From an uncultured Oscillospiraceae bacterium (GTDB lineage Bacteria; Bacillota; Clostridia; Oscillospirales; Oscillospiraceae), in the NCBI GenBank assembly GCA_949093475.1, contig CARXAY010000003.1:1-19559 (forward strand): 19,559 nt of DNA, written 5' to 3'. Each line of letters opens with the position of its first letter. Within the stretch, counting starts at the first letter, position 1. Below, piece by piece: positions 1-6,800 of the stretch. Both the position numbers and the translations under genes were made by a program. The notes under the pieces were generated by a model. That model was not told the DNA's origin. It saw only the letters and a program-made list of their open reading frames with translations, and ran no database searches.

Positions 1-908
1 GTAAAGAACTCCGTCTCAGCATACTCCCCGCGGGGACTCCAGCCCAGAAGGGCCACATAGTTCACCACCGCTTCGGAGAGATAACCAAGAGCCAGCAGAT
101 CCTCGTAGGAGGGGTCGCCGTGGCGTTTGGACATCTTGTTCTGGGCGTCGCGCATGACGGGAGAGCAGTGGACATAGGTGGGGATATTCCAGCCGAAGGC
201 ACGGTAGAGAAGGTCGTATTTGGGGGCGGAGGAGAGGTACTCGCTGCCGCGTACCACATGGGTGATCCCCATGAGATGGTCGTCGATCACATTGGCAAAG
301 TTATAGGTCGGCAGACCGTCCCGCTTGAGAAGCACCTGATCGTCCAGATCCGCGTTATCTACCGTGATATCCCCGTAGATGGCGTCAGAGAAGGTGGTCG
401 TTCCGGCGGGGATCTTCTGGCGGATGACAAAAGGTTCGCCCGCATCCACCCGCGCCTTGGCCGCGGCGGGATCAAGGTCACGGCAGGGGTCGGCGGCGCG
501 GTCGAATTCGCCGGAATCCTCCTCGCTCTCAGTTTTTTCGCAGAAGCAGTAATAGGCCGCGCCCTTCTCCACCAGCAGATGGGCGTACTTGGCGTAAAAA
601 TCCCGGCGTTCCGTCTGGATATACGGGCCGACAGGGCCGCCCACATCCGGGCCTTCATCCCAAGTCAGGCCGGTCTGCCGCAGGGTTTTATAAATGATGT
701 CGGCGGCATCCGCCACCAGACGGCCCTGATCGGTGTCCTCGATGCGGAGAAGAAATTTGCCGCCCATAGAGCGGGCAATGAGCCATGTATAAAGGGCGGT
801 GCGGAGATTGCCAACGTGCATATACCCCGTGGGAGAGGGCGCAAAGCGAGTGCGCACCTCACCGACGGGAATACGCGCTTCCATCTCGTCAAACCATGTC
901 ATATCCAT
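1..908 (-). CDS. gltX: Glutamyl-tRNA synthetase, 3' end outside the window
   Basis: Class I aminoacyl-tRNA synthetase that activates glutamate with ATP and loads it onto tRNA-Glu in the cytosol. The reading frame runs off the left edge, so only about the first 302 residues are present out of the usual 470-490. Residues 22-34 read [13 protein letters not shown], the HIGH-type ATP motif, and residues 258-262 read KMSKR, the KMSKS-type loop. A CFC pair followed by a PC downstream resembles the zinc-binding insert of some bacterial GluRS. The first ATG (908) is preferred because AGGAGG (917-922) lies 8 bases upstream; a second ATG two codons later is too far from it. The gene has its own promoter and a short leader of about 29 bases, with no T-box. 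Whether it also charges tRNA-Gln cannot be told here. Confidence 0.96.
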   Translation of the reverse strand, partial: MDMTWFDEMEARIPVGEVRTRFAPSPTGYMHVGNLRTALYTWLIARSMGGKFLLRIEDTDQGRLVADAADIIYKTLRQTGLTWDEGPDVGGPVGPYIQTERRDFYAKYAHLLVEKGAAYYCFCEKTESEEDSGEFDRAADPCRDLDPAAAKARVDAGEPFVIRQKIPAGTTTFSDAIYGDITVDNADLDDQVLLKRDGLPTYNFANVIDDHLMGITHVVRGSEYLSSAPKYDLLYRAFGWNIPTYVHCSPVMRDAQNKMSKRHGDPSYEDLLALGYLSEAVVNYVALLGWSPRGEYAETEFF

Positions 909-943
909 TCAAATGACCTCCTCAATGTACTCACGTGACGTTC

Positions 944-972
944 ATTTTAGCCTTGACCGCGGCCGCTGTCAA
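944..972 (-). promoter_or_regulatory. Predicted sigma-A promoter of gltX
   Basis: On the minus strand TTGACA (967-972, a perfect -35) is followed after exactly 17 bases by TAAAAT (944-949, 5 of 6 for -10). Transcription would start near 937 and give a leader of about 29 bases before the ATG at 908. The -35 box overlaps the nth stop codon. The call rests on sequence match only. Confidence 0.75.
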
Positions 973-973
973 G
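952..973. repeat. Near-perfect 22-bp palindrome inside the gltX promoter
   Basis: The outer arms CTTGAC (952-957) and GTCAAG (968-973) flank the self-complementary core GCGGCCGC (959-966). A single mismatched pair (958/967) breaks the symmetry. It covers the gltX -35 box and most of the spacer. That placement suits a repressor site, or RNA structure at the nth 3' end. There is no run of T after it, so it is not a standard terminator. Confidence 0.5.
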
Positions 974-1616
974 CCTTGCCGCCCTTTTGGTACGAGGCGC
1001 ACCACGCCTGAAGGGTACACAGCTCGCAGTGGGGCGTTCGGGCGGTACACACTGCCCGCCCATGGAGGACAAGGCGGTGACAAAAGTCATTGGATTCCTC
1101 TGGCGGTAGAACCTTGCGAAGCTGAAGCTCCACCTTGGCGGGATCTTTTGAGCCGTCGGTCAGGCCAAGACGGCCGGAAATGCGGATGCAATGGGTGTCC
1201 GCCACCACTGCACCGGGGGTCTTGTGAATATCGCCAAGCACCAGATTGGCCGTCTTGCGGCCGACCCCGGGAAGCTTGAGCAGTTCCTCCATCGTGCCGG
1301 GTACTTTACCGCCGTAGTCACTAAGCAGCATTTGGGCGGCGAGGACGATGTCCTTTGCCTTGGCCCGGAAAAAGCCGGTGGAGTGAATGATGCGCTCAAT
1401 GTCGGCAATGTCCGCCGCCGCCAGCGCCTCCAGCGTGGGGTAAGTGGAAAACAGCTCCGGGGTCACCAAATTGACCCGTGCGTCGGTGCATTGGGCGGAA
1501 AGGCGAGTAGCAAACAGCAGCTCGTAGTCCTTGCGGTATTCCAGCGAGCAGATCCCGTCAGGATAGGCATCCTTGAGGGCTTCGACAATGTATTTGGCCC
1601 GTTCCTTCTTCGTCAT
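969..1616 (-). CDS. nth: Endonuclease III (DNA glycosylase/AP lyase)
   Basis: Base-excision repair enzyme that removes oxidised pyrimidines and cleaves at abasic sites. The 215 residues match the usual 210-215. The helix-hairpin-helix LPGVGRKTA spans 115-123 and contains the catalytic Lys121. The catalytic Asp140 lies in VADTHCIR. The C-terminal 4Fe-4S ligands C190, C197, C200 and C206 have the exact family spacing C-x6-C-x2-C-x5-C. The start codon shares ATGA with the stop of the upstream acetyltransferase, and an AAGGAG site sits about 7-8 bases before it, so translation is probably coupled. It is the last gene of the hydrolase-acetyltransferase-nth unit, and its stop overlaps the gltX promoter. 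All key residues are intact. Confidence 0.97.
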   Translation of the reverse strand: MTKKERAKYIVEALKDAYPDGICSLEYRKDYELLFATRLSAQCTDARVNLVTPELFSTYPTLEALAAADIADIERIIHSTGFFRAKAKDIVLAAQMLLSDYGGKVPGTMEELLKLPGVGRKTANLVLGDIHKTPGAVVADTHCIRISGRLGLTDGSKDPAKVELQLRKVLPPEESNDFCHRLVLHGRAVCTARTPHCELCTLQAWCASYQKGGKA

Positions 1617-2131
1617 GTTTCTCTCTCCTTTTTCACCAGAGCGTACATTTTCATGTCAAGAACCTTTCCCTTTTTGACTGCGTTGCTCCGCAGCGTCCCC
1701 TCCATTTGAAAGCCTGCCTTTTCCAGCACCCGGCAGGACGCTAAATTGTAAGCAAAGGGCTCGGCGTAGATGCGGAGAATGTCGCTGTGTGCAAACACAT
1801 AGTCGCAGGCCTGCTTCACCGCCTCGGTCATAAAGCCCTTACCCCAGTATTCCTCCCCGATGTAGTACCCCAGCTCCGCCGTACGGCGATGGATGTTGCT
1901 CTGCCGGAAGATGCCGACACTGCCCACGGCCTTCCCGTCCACGGTGACGGCAAAGGCGAAGGTCTCGGTCTCGTCGGCGGCCAGCATGGCGGAAATGAAA
2001 TCCATTCCGTCCCGCTCGGTGTAAGGATAGGGAAGACCGTCGCGGAGATTGTCTTGTACCTTGGGGTTGGAGATCGTTGCCGCTAAGTCCTTCGCATCGG
2101 CCAACTCCCATTTTCTTATTTTGCAGGTCAT
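1613..2131 (-). CDS. GNAT-family N-acetyltransferase, RimJ/RimL type
   Basis: The 172-residue protein has the single-domain GNAT layout of the RimJ/RimL group, which transfers acetyl from acetyl-CoA to an amino group. An N-terminal IRKWELADAKDLA segment leads into a core strand ELGYYIGEEYWGKGFMTEAVK (about 86-106). This holds the acetyl-CoA pyrophosphate-binding loop in the form WGKGF. The C-terminal stretch NLASCRVLEKAGFQMEGTLR (about 129-148) is the typical N-x-x-S-x-x-x-x-E-K-x-G-F motif. A GGAG site lies directly after the stop of the upstream hydrolase, 12 bases away, so the two are co-transcribed. The acceptor cannot be deduced; a protein N-terminus or a small amine are both possible. 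Confidence 0.9.
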   Translation of the reverse strand: MTCKIRKWELADAKDLAATISNPKVQDNLRDGLPYPYTERDGMDFISAMLAADETETFAFAVTVDGKAVGSVGIFRQSNIHRRTAELGYYIGEEYWGKGFMTEAVKQACDYVFAHSDILRIYAEPFAYNLASCRVLEKAGFQMEGTLRSNAVKKGKVLDMKMYALVKKERET

Positions 2132-2143
2132 GCTCTACATCTC

Positions 2144-2959
2144 CTATCTCTGTTGTAAAAATGCTTCGATCAGAGAATTGACAGTGTCCGGCGCATCCGT
2201 GTTGGAGTTGTGCCCGGCATCTTTGATCCATTCCAGCGGGATGCCGGTGTATCTGTGCCATGCCTTGTTGTATCGGATACACGAACCGGCATGATCCTTC
2301 TCGCCGCAGATCAAAAGAGCAGGGCATGAGATCTTGTAGGGAAGATCGGCCTCCATGGCTTCAGCCAGCATCCGAAACCCATGCCCCGACAGCTTGGCAT
2401 ACCGGGCTTGGTCACCGTCATAGACCATCATCATGTCCAGCATCAGCTTTCTGCCATACCGTGAGGTGGCAATGCCATTTGTCCCCGATTTGAGCAGAAA
2501 CTTCCACGGATAGTGGCGGTAGACCGGCTCCATTCGCTTCAAAAGCCACAGCTCCGCCGCTGTGACATAGCGCCGCTGCAGGGGTGCAGAATCGATGGAG
2601 ACAAAGCCCTTGAGCTTTTCTGGAAAGAGTTGGGCATAAGCCTGTGCCACATAACCTCCCATGGATTGACCGACCAGCACAGGAAGGTCAAAGCCCTCTC
2701 TTGTTAAAATTTCATCCAGCCAGCGTGCCTTGTCCATGAGTGTAAATGTCAGTTCAAAAGGCCATGAAGCGGCATGACCGGGGGCGTCCCAAACAAAGAG
2801 AGGGTATTTCCCCTCAAAATGCTCTACCTGCTTGTCAAACAGCCGGTGGTCAGCGGTCAGGCCGGGCAGAAACACCAGCATAGGGCTGGGCGTCTCCGCC
2901 GCTTTGCTGATCCAATAATGGATCGTACCCTTAGGCGTTTGGTAGATTTTCTCAAGCAT
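2144..2959 (-). CDS. Alpha/beta-fold hydrolase
   Basis: A 271-residue serine hydrolase of the alpha/beta fold. LVFLPGLTADHRLF (28-41) supplies the oxyanion region. The nucleophile elbow GQSMGG (97-102) places Ser99 as nucleophile. Asp222 in CGEKD is the likely acid, and His250 in DAGHNSN the likely base, so the triad is complete. There is no signal peptide, so it is cytosolic. It is the first gene of the unit with the acetyltransferase and nth. A GAGGTG site precedes the ATG by about 7 bases, and a promoter is predicted at 3004-3032. The substrate cannot be inferred; esters, thioesters or acyl amides are typical for this group. Confidence 0.9.
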   Translation of the reverse strand: MLEKIYQTPKGTIHYWISKAAETPSPMLVFLPGLTADHRLFDKQVEHFEGKYPLFVWDAPGHAASWPFELTFTLMDKARWLDEILTREGFDLPVLVGQSMGGYVAQAYAQLFPEKLKGFVSIDSAPLQRRYVTAAELWLLKRMEPVYRHYPWKFLLKSGTNGIATSRYGRKLMLDMMMVYDGDQARYAKLSGHGFRMLAEAMEADLPYKISCPALLICGEKDHAGSCIRYNKAWHRYTGIPLEWIKDAGHNSNTDAPDTVNSLIEAFLQQR

Positions 2960-2972
2960 GATCGGACACCTC

Positions 2973-3001
2973 TTGACGATATCGCTCTTTTCCGATAAAA
3001 T
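2973..3001 (+). promoter_or_regulatory. Predicted sigma-A promoter of glyA
   Basis: TTGACG (2973-2978), a 17-base spacer, then TAAAAT (2996-3001). The predicted start near 3008 gives a leader of about 27 bases before the glyA ATG, too short for a glycine riboswitch. It lies back to back with the promoter of the hydrolase unit. Confidence 0.75.
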
Positions 3002-3003
3002 GT

Positions 3004-3032
3004 ATCATACCACAATTTTGGGGAGGGCACAA
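3004..3032 (-). promoter_or_regulatory. Predicted promoter of the hydrolase-acetyltransferase-nth unit
   Basis: On the minus strand TTGTGC (3027-3032), a 17-base spacer, then TATGAT (3004-3009). An extended -10 TG one base upstream strengthens the weak -35. The -10 box lies only 2 bases from the -10 of the glyA promoter on the other strand. Confidence 0.55.
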
Positions 3033-3034
3033 GC

Positions 3035-4282
3035 ATGGTCAAGGAAATGATGGAATTGATCGCCAAAGCCGATCCGGAGGTCGGCGCAGGCATTTGGGGA
3101 GAATTTGAACGTCAGCGCCGCAACATCGAGCTGATTGCCTCGGAGAACTTTGTCAGCGTTCCGGTGCTGGCAGCCATGGGCACGGTATTGACCAACAAAT
3201 ATGCCGAGGGTTACCCTGCCAAGCGTTACTACGGTGGCTGCCAATGGGTAGACGTGGTAGAGAACATCGCCCGGGAGCGCGCCTGTAAGCTCTTTGGCGC
3301 AGACCATGCCAACGTACAGCCCCACTCCGGCGCACAGGCCAACTACGCAGTCTACGCCGCTCTCTGTCAGGTTGGGGACACGGTGATGGGCATGGATTTG
3401 TCCAACGGCGGACATCTGACCCACGGTTCTCCCGCCAACTATTCGGGAAAGAACTACAACATTGTCCCCTATGGGGTCGATCCGGTGACCCACCGCATCG
3501 ACTATGATAAGCTGCGGGACATCGCCAAGGAGTGCAAACCTAAAATGATCGTGGCGGGGGCGTCCGCCTATCCCCGGATCATTGACTTTAAGGCGTTCCG
3601 GGAAATCGCCGATGAGGTCGGGGCATATCTGATGGTGGACATGGCCCACATCGCCGGTTTGGTGGCCGCCGGGCTTCATCCCAACCCTGTGCCCTATGCC
3701 CACGTGGTAACGACCACCACTCATAAGACCCTTCGCGGCCCGCGGGGCGGTATGATCCTCTGCACCGAGGAGCTGGCCAAGAAGATCGACTCCGCCATTT
3801 TCCCCGGCAGTCAGGGCGGGCCGCTGGAGCATATCATCGCCGCAAAGGCGGTGGCGTTAGGCGAGGCCATGACCCCGGAATTTGCCGCCTATCAGAAGCG
3901 GATCGTGGAAAATGCCCAAGCTCTGGCACAGGGCCTATTGGAGGCGGGCTTTGATCTGGTATCCGGCGGAACGGACAACCATCTGATGCTGGTGGATCTC
4001 CGCAAGGCGCACATTACCGGTAAGGAGATGGAGCATCGGCTGGATGAGGTCAACATCACCGTCAACAAAAACACCATCCCCAACGATCCGGAAAAGCCCA
4101 CCGTAGCCAGCGGCATCCGGGTGGGCACGCCCGCTGTCACCACCCGCGGACTGAATACCGAGGACATGAAGGTCATCGCCAAGCTCATGTGGGAGACAGC
4201 CACGCACTTTGAAGGCAACGAAGATGCCCTTCGGGCTCAGGTGGCGGCGCTGGTAGAGAAATACCCGCTCTACGAGGAGTAA
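3035..4282 (+). CDS. glyA: Serine hydroxymethyltransferase
   Basis: PLP enzyme that interconverts serine plus tetrahydrofolate with glycine plus 5,10-methylene-tetrahydrofolate, the main one-carbon source for purine, thymidylate and methionine synthesis. The 415 residues match the usual 410-420. Conserved signatures include [10 protein letters not shown] (32-41), [16 protein letters not shown] (54-69) and HSGAQAN (97-103). Asp202 in VDMAH pairs with the cofactor nitrogen. Lys231 in [15 protein letters not shown] forms the Schiff base. The ATG is chosen because GGGGAGGG (3020-3027) sits 7 bases upstream and the protein then begins like the family. It leads a two-gene unit with the LURP-one-like gene, whose ribosome site overlaps the glyA 3' end. 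Confidence 0.98.
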   Translation: MVKEMMELIAKADPEVGAGIWGEFERQRRNIELIASENFVSVPVLAAMGTVLTNKYAEGYPAKRYYGGCQWVDVVENIARERACKLFGADHANVQPHSGAQANYAVYAALCQVGDTVMGMDLSNGGHLTHGSPANYSGKNYNIVPYGVDPVTHRIDYDKLRDIAKECKPKMIVAGASAYPRIIDFKAFREIADEVGAYLMVDMAHIAGLVAAGLHPNPVPYAHVVTTTTHKTLRGPRGGMILCTEELAKKIDSAIFPGSQGGPLEHIIAAKAVALGEAMTPEFAAYQKRIVENAQALAQGLLEAGFDLVSGGTDNHLMLVDLRKAHITGKEMEHRLDEVNITVNKNTIPNDPEKPTVASGIRVGTPAVTTRGLNTEDMKVIAKLMWETATHFEGNEDALRAQVAALVEKYPLYEE

Positions 4283-4288
4283 GTCAAA

Positions 4289-4759
4289 ATGCAGCTTTAT
4301 TTCAAACAGCGGTTTTTCTCTTGGCTTGACAGCTACGATATTTACGATGAGATGGGAAATACCGTTTTTACCGTCGAAGGGCGGCTGAGCTGGGGACACT
4401 GCCTCCACATCAACGATGCTATGGGGCGGCACATCGCCACGCTTCAGGAGAAGATCTTTACTTTTCTCCCTCAATTCGAGCTTTACATCGAAGAAAACTA
4501 TGTAGGATGTATTAAAAAGGAGTTTACCTTCTTCAAGCCGCGGTTTGTCATTGATTGCAACGGCTGGGAAATTGACGGTGAGTGGCTGGAATGGGACTAT
4601 ACCATTACCGACGGGCAACGGTCGGTGGCTACCATCAGCAAAGAGCCGTTCCACCTGACCGACCAGTATGTGATCGACGTGGTCGAGCCGGACGAGGCCT
4701 TGGCTGTACTGCTGGTGGTGCTGGCCATCGACGCAGAAAAATGCTCCCGGGGTGGGTAA
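4289..4759 (+). CDS. LURP-one-related / YxjI-like protein
   Basis: A 156-residue protein that I recognise as the LURP-one-related (LOR, YxjI) group, a tubby-like single-barrel fold. The pattern is regular strand pairs with short turns: FSWLDSYDIYDEMGN (10-24), then VEGRLSWGHCLHIND (29-43), KIFTFLPQFELYIEE and KEFTFFKPRFVID. It ends in a hydrophobic strand, LAVLLVVLAIDAEK, which in tubby folds runs through the barrel and need not be a membrane segment. The function in bacteria is unknown to me. It starts 6 bases after glyA and uses the GAGGAG in the last glyA codons, so it should be translated with glyA. A strong terminator follows. The link to serine/glycine metabolism is positional only. Confidence 0.8.
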   Translation: MQLYFKQRFFSWLDSYDIYDEMGNTVFTVEGRLSWGHCLHINDAMGRHIATLQEKIFTFLPQFELYIEENYVGCIKKEFTFFKPRFVIDCNGWEIDGEWLEWDYTITDGQRSVATISKEPFHLTDQYVIDVVEPDEALAVLLVVLAIDAEKCSRGG

Positions 4760-4762
4760 GAC

Positions 4763-4791
4763 TTTACAAGCTGGAACAAGCGTGCTAAAAT
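4763..4791 (+). promoter_or_regulatory. Predicted sigma-A promoter of rarA, embedded in the upstream terminator
   Basis: TTTACA (4763-4768), a 17-base spacer, then TAAAAT (4786-4791). Five of the six -10 bases are also the first bases of the left arm of the terminator hairpin. The predicted start near 4798 is at the loop, so this transcript would lack most of the left arm and could not fold the terminator. No other promoter space exists, since the ribosome site follows the T-run directly. Confidence 0.65.
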
Positions 4792-4824
4792 GGAGAGGAA
4801 TTTTTTCCTCTCCATTTTATTTTT
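4787..4824 (+). terminator. Intrinsic terminator of the glyA unit
   Basis: A perfect 14-bp stem: AAAATGGAGAGGAA (4787-4800) pairs with TTCCTCTCCATTTT (4805-4818) around a TTTT loop. It is followed by ATTTTT (4819-4824). It stops transcripts coming from glyA and the LOR gene. The rarA ribosome site GGAGGT (4825-4830) begins on the very next base. Confidence 0.9.
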
Positions 4825-4838
4825 GGAGGTGACAAGAT

Positions 4839-6110
4839 ATGGGATACCGGCCTTTGGCGGACGAAATACGGCCTGAGACGCTGGATGACGTGGTGGGGCA
4901 AGGACATATTCTTGCCCCCGGCGGGCTTTTGCGCCGCATTATTGAGACCAATCAAGTGCCAAACCTTATTTTTTACGGCCCATCTGGAACAGGGAAGACC
5001 ACAGTGGCGAATATTATCGCCAAACGCTCGGGCCGCGCCCTGCGGCGGCTCAATGCGACGACTGCCTCCTTGGCGGATGTGAAGGACGTTATTTCTCAAG
5101 TGGGGACAATGCTGGCCCCCAACGGGATCTTACTCTATTTGGACGAGATCCAATACTTCAACAAAAAGCAGCAGCAGTCGCTTTTAGAAGTGATTGAAAG
5201 CGGAGATGTGACGCTGATCGCTTCTACCACTGAAAATCCGTACTTTTACATTTATAACGCGGTGTTGTCCCGTTCCTCTGTTTTTGAATTTAAACCCTTG
5301 ACCGCCAAGGACGTAGAGCCGGCCATTTGCCGGGGCTTTGCGTTTATGAGTGAACGTCTTGGAAAGAAAATCGAACCGGAGGAGGGGGTCATCGAACACA
5401 TTTCCTCCGCCTGCGGCGGGGACGTTCGGAAGGCGTTGAACACCGTGGAGCTTCTCGCCAACGGGGCAGTGACCAAGAAGGGGAAAGCGGTGGTAAAGCT
5501 GGCAGACGCCCAGCTTGCCGCCCAAGGCTCGGCCATGCGCTACGACAGGGAGGGAGACGACCACTTTGACATCGCGTCAGCGCTGATGAAATCCCTGCGG
5601 GGGTCTGATCCCGATGCGGCGCTCCACTATCTGGCCCGGCTCTTGGAGGCAGGAGACCTCATCACCGCCATCCGCCGCATTTTGTGCTCGGCCAGCGAGG
5701 ATGTCGGCATGGCTTATCCACAAGCCGCCTTGATCGTCAAAGCACTGGTGGACAGCGCCTTGCAGCTGGGACTTCCAGAGGCAAGACTTCCCTTGGCCCA
5801 AGCGGTGATCTTGCTGGCTACCGCGCCTAAGTCCAACTCGGTGGGTGCGGCCATCGACGCCGCCGGGGCGGACGTGCGGGCCGGGCGCACAGGGGCGATC
5901 CCCAGAGAGCTGCAAAACGTCCACGCCGACTCGGCGGGGCAGGAGCGGGAGCAGGGATATCTCTACCCCCACCTGTTCCCCGGCCACTGGGTGGCCCAGC
6001 AGTACCTGCCCGACGAGCTGGCAGGCACGGTCTACTACCACTTCGGCGACAACAAAAACGAGCAGGCCGCCCAGAGTTATTGGGAGAAGATCAAAGGGGA
6101 GCAGGGATGA
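4839..6110 (+). CDS. rarA: Replication-associated recombination ATPase RarA/MgsA
   Basis: AAA+ ATPase of the clamp-loader clade that acts at stalled replication forks. The 423 residues match B. subtilis RarA (about 421). The N-terminus PLADEIRPETLDDVVGQGHI is family-typical. Walker A GPSGTGKT lies at 47-54, Walker B LLYLDEIQ at 98-105 and sensor 1 STTEN at 129-133. The Arg-finger region SRSSVFEF is at 144-151, and sensor 2 lies in GGDVRKALN near 195-205. The C-terminal part (about 255-423) carries the RarA-specific tetramerisation domain, with SASEDVGMAYPQA and APKSNSVGAAIDAA. The start is fixed by GGAGGT 8 bases upstream. Its stop overlaps the next gene's ATG as ATGA. Confidence 0.96.
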   Translation: MGYRPLADEIRPETLDDVVGQGHILAPGGLLRRIIETNQVPNLIFYGPSGTGKTTVANIIAKRSGRALRRLNATTASLADVKDVISQVGTMLAPNGILLYLDEIQYFNKKQQQSLLEVIESGDVTLIASTTENPYFYIYNAVLSRSSVFEFKPLTAKDVEPAICRGFAFMSERLGKKIEPEEGVIEHISSACGGDVRKALNTVELLANGAVTKKGKAVVKLADAQLAAQGSAMRYDREGDDHFDIASALMKSLRGSDPDAALHYLARLLEAGDLITAIRRILCSASEDVGMAYPQAALIVKALVDSALQLGLPEARLPLAQAVILLATAPKSNSVGAAIDAAGADVRAGRTGAIPRELQNVHADSAGQEREQGYLYPHLFPGHWVAQQYLPDELAGTVYYHFGDNKNEQAAQSYWEKIKGEQG

Positions 6111-6799
6111 AAGCGGAAGATAGAAAAAAGACAAAAAAGCAACTTCGTATTCGACAGGGAATGGGAATTCTTCTATGCTTGCTTGGGTTTTTCTCTCCTT
6201 TTGTTTCAACAAAACTATTTGACAATGATTTGATTTGGCTGGCAATTATGTTTGGCTTTATGATTTTAGGCATCATCGTCTTGACTTCCACGCTGGAGGG
6301 TGAGGCGCTTTTGGAAATTGAGAGGCAACATGATAAATATGATAAGCAACCGTTGACTGTCTTTCAAGCTCTTGACTGCGAGGGGATTAACGCCGTATTT
6401 CAGAATGCTGGATTTCAAAAAGAAAACGGGGTCTGGCACAAACGGCAGTTTTCTTGGGCAAAGGTAGGCTGTATGATCCATTATTATGCCCGATGCGTTT
6501 CCGAAGGAGAGAGCTTGACATGGATGGAGACGCTGGAGACCAAGAAGATGGCGTCCAAAAATATATGTATTTTTGTGTTCCAGTGCTATGAACAAATTAC
6601 CTCTGAGGATGAGGCGACTCTTCGAGAACGAGCAATTACCTTTATAACTGACGAAGTATTGCTACCTCGTTCTGCGGTACACACCTGTATTCCCATTCTT
6701 GTTGATGAAGTTAATAGAGAAGGCTGTTTCTTAGAGAATTCACAAGGCGTTACGGTCTATGCTTACGGGTGTAAACTTCTCAAGCAGCTTTTTCTTTGA
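6107..6799 (+). CDS. Uncharacterised membrane protein with two N-terminal helices
   Basis: I do not recognise this 230-residue protein. A basic N-terminus (KAEDRKKTKKQLRIR) is followed by two hydrophobic segments at about 17-36 and 41-62, suggesting both ends lie in the cytoplasm. The remaining 165 residues look like a soluble mixed alpha/beta domain with Cys at 91, 122, 130, 154, 160, 194, 207 and 222. The start ATG shares ATGA with the rarA stop, so translation is likely coupled. Base use differs sharply from its neighbours: three sampled 60-base rows (6181, 6301, 6601) hold 20, 25 and 26 G+C, while the rarA row at 5881 holds 44. That suggests recent acquisition or a fast-evolving gene. Its stop lies one base from the stop of the opposing S1 gene. 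Confidence 0.75.
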   Translation: MKAEDRKKTKKQLRIRQGMGILLCLLGFFSPFVSTKLFDNDLIWLAIMFGFMILGIIVLTSTLEGEALLEIERQHDKYDKQPLTVFQALDCEGINAVFQNAGFQKENGVWHKRQFSWAKVGCMIHYYARCVSEGESLTWMETLETKKMASKNICIFVFQCYEQITSEDEATLRERAITFITDEVLLPRSAVHTCIPILVDEVNREGCFLENSQGVTVYAYGCKLLKQLFL

Positions 6800-6800
6800 T

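Noticed and set aside
120..938. Open frame of 272 codons on the plus strand
   Set aside because: Antisense to gltX, whose HIGH and KMSKS motifs are clear.
909..968. T-box leader for gltX
   Set aside because: The predicted leader is only about 29 bases, far too short for specifier and antiterminator stems.
3002..3034. Glycine riboswitch before glyA
   Set aside because: Only about 27 leader bases remain after the predicted start, with no aptamer-like pairing.
3005..3832. Open frame of 275 codons on the minus strand
   Set aside because: Antisense to glyA, with no ribosome site and no domain pattern.
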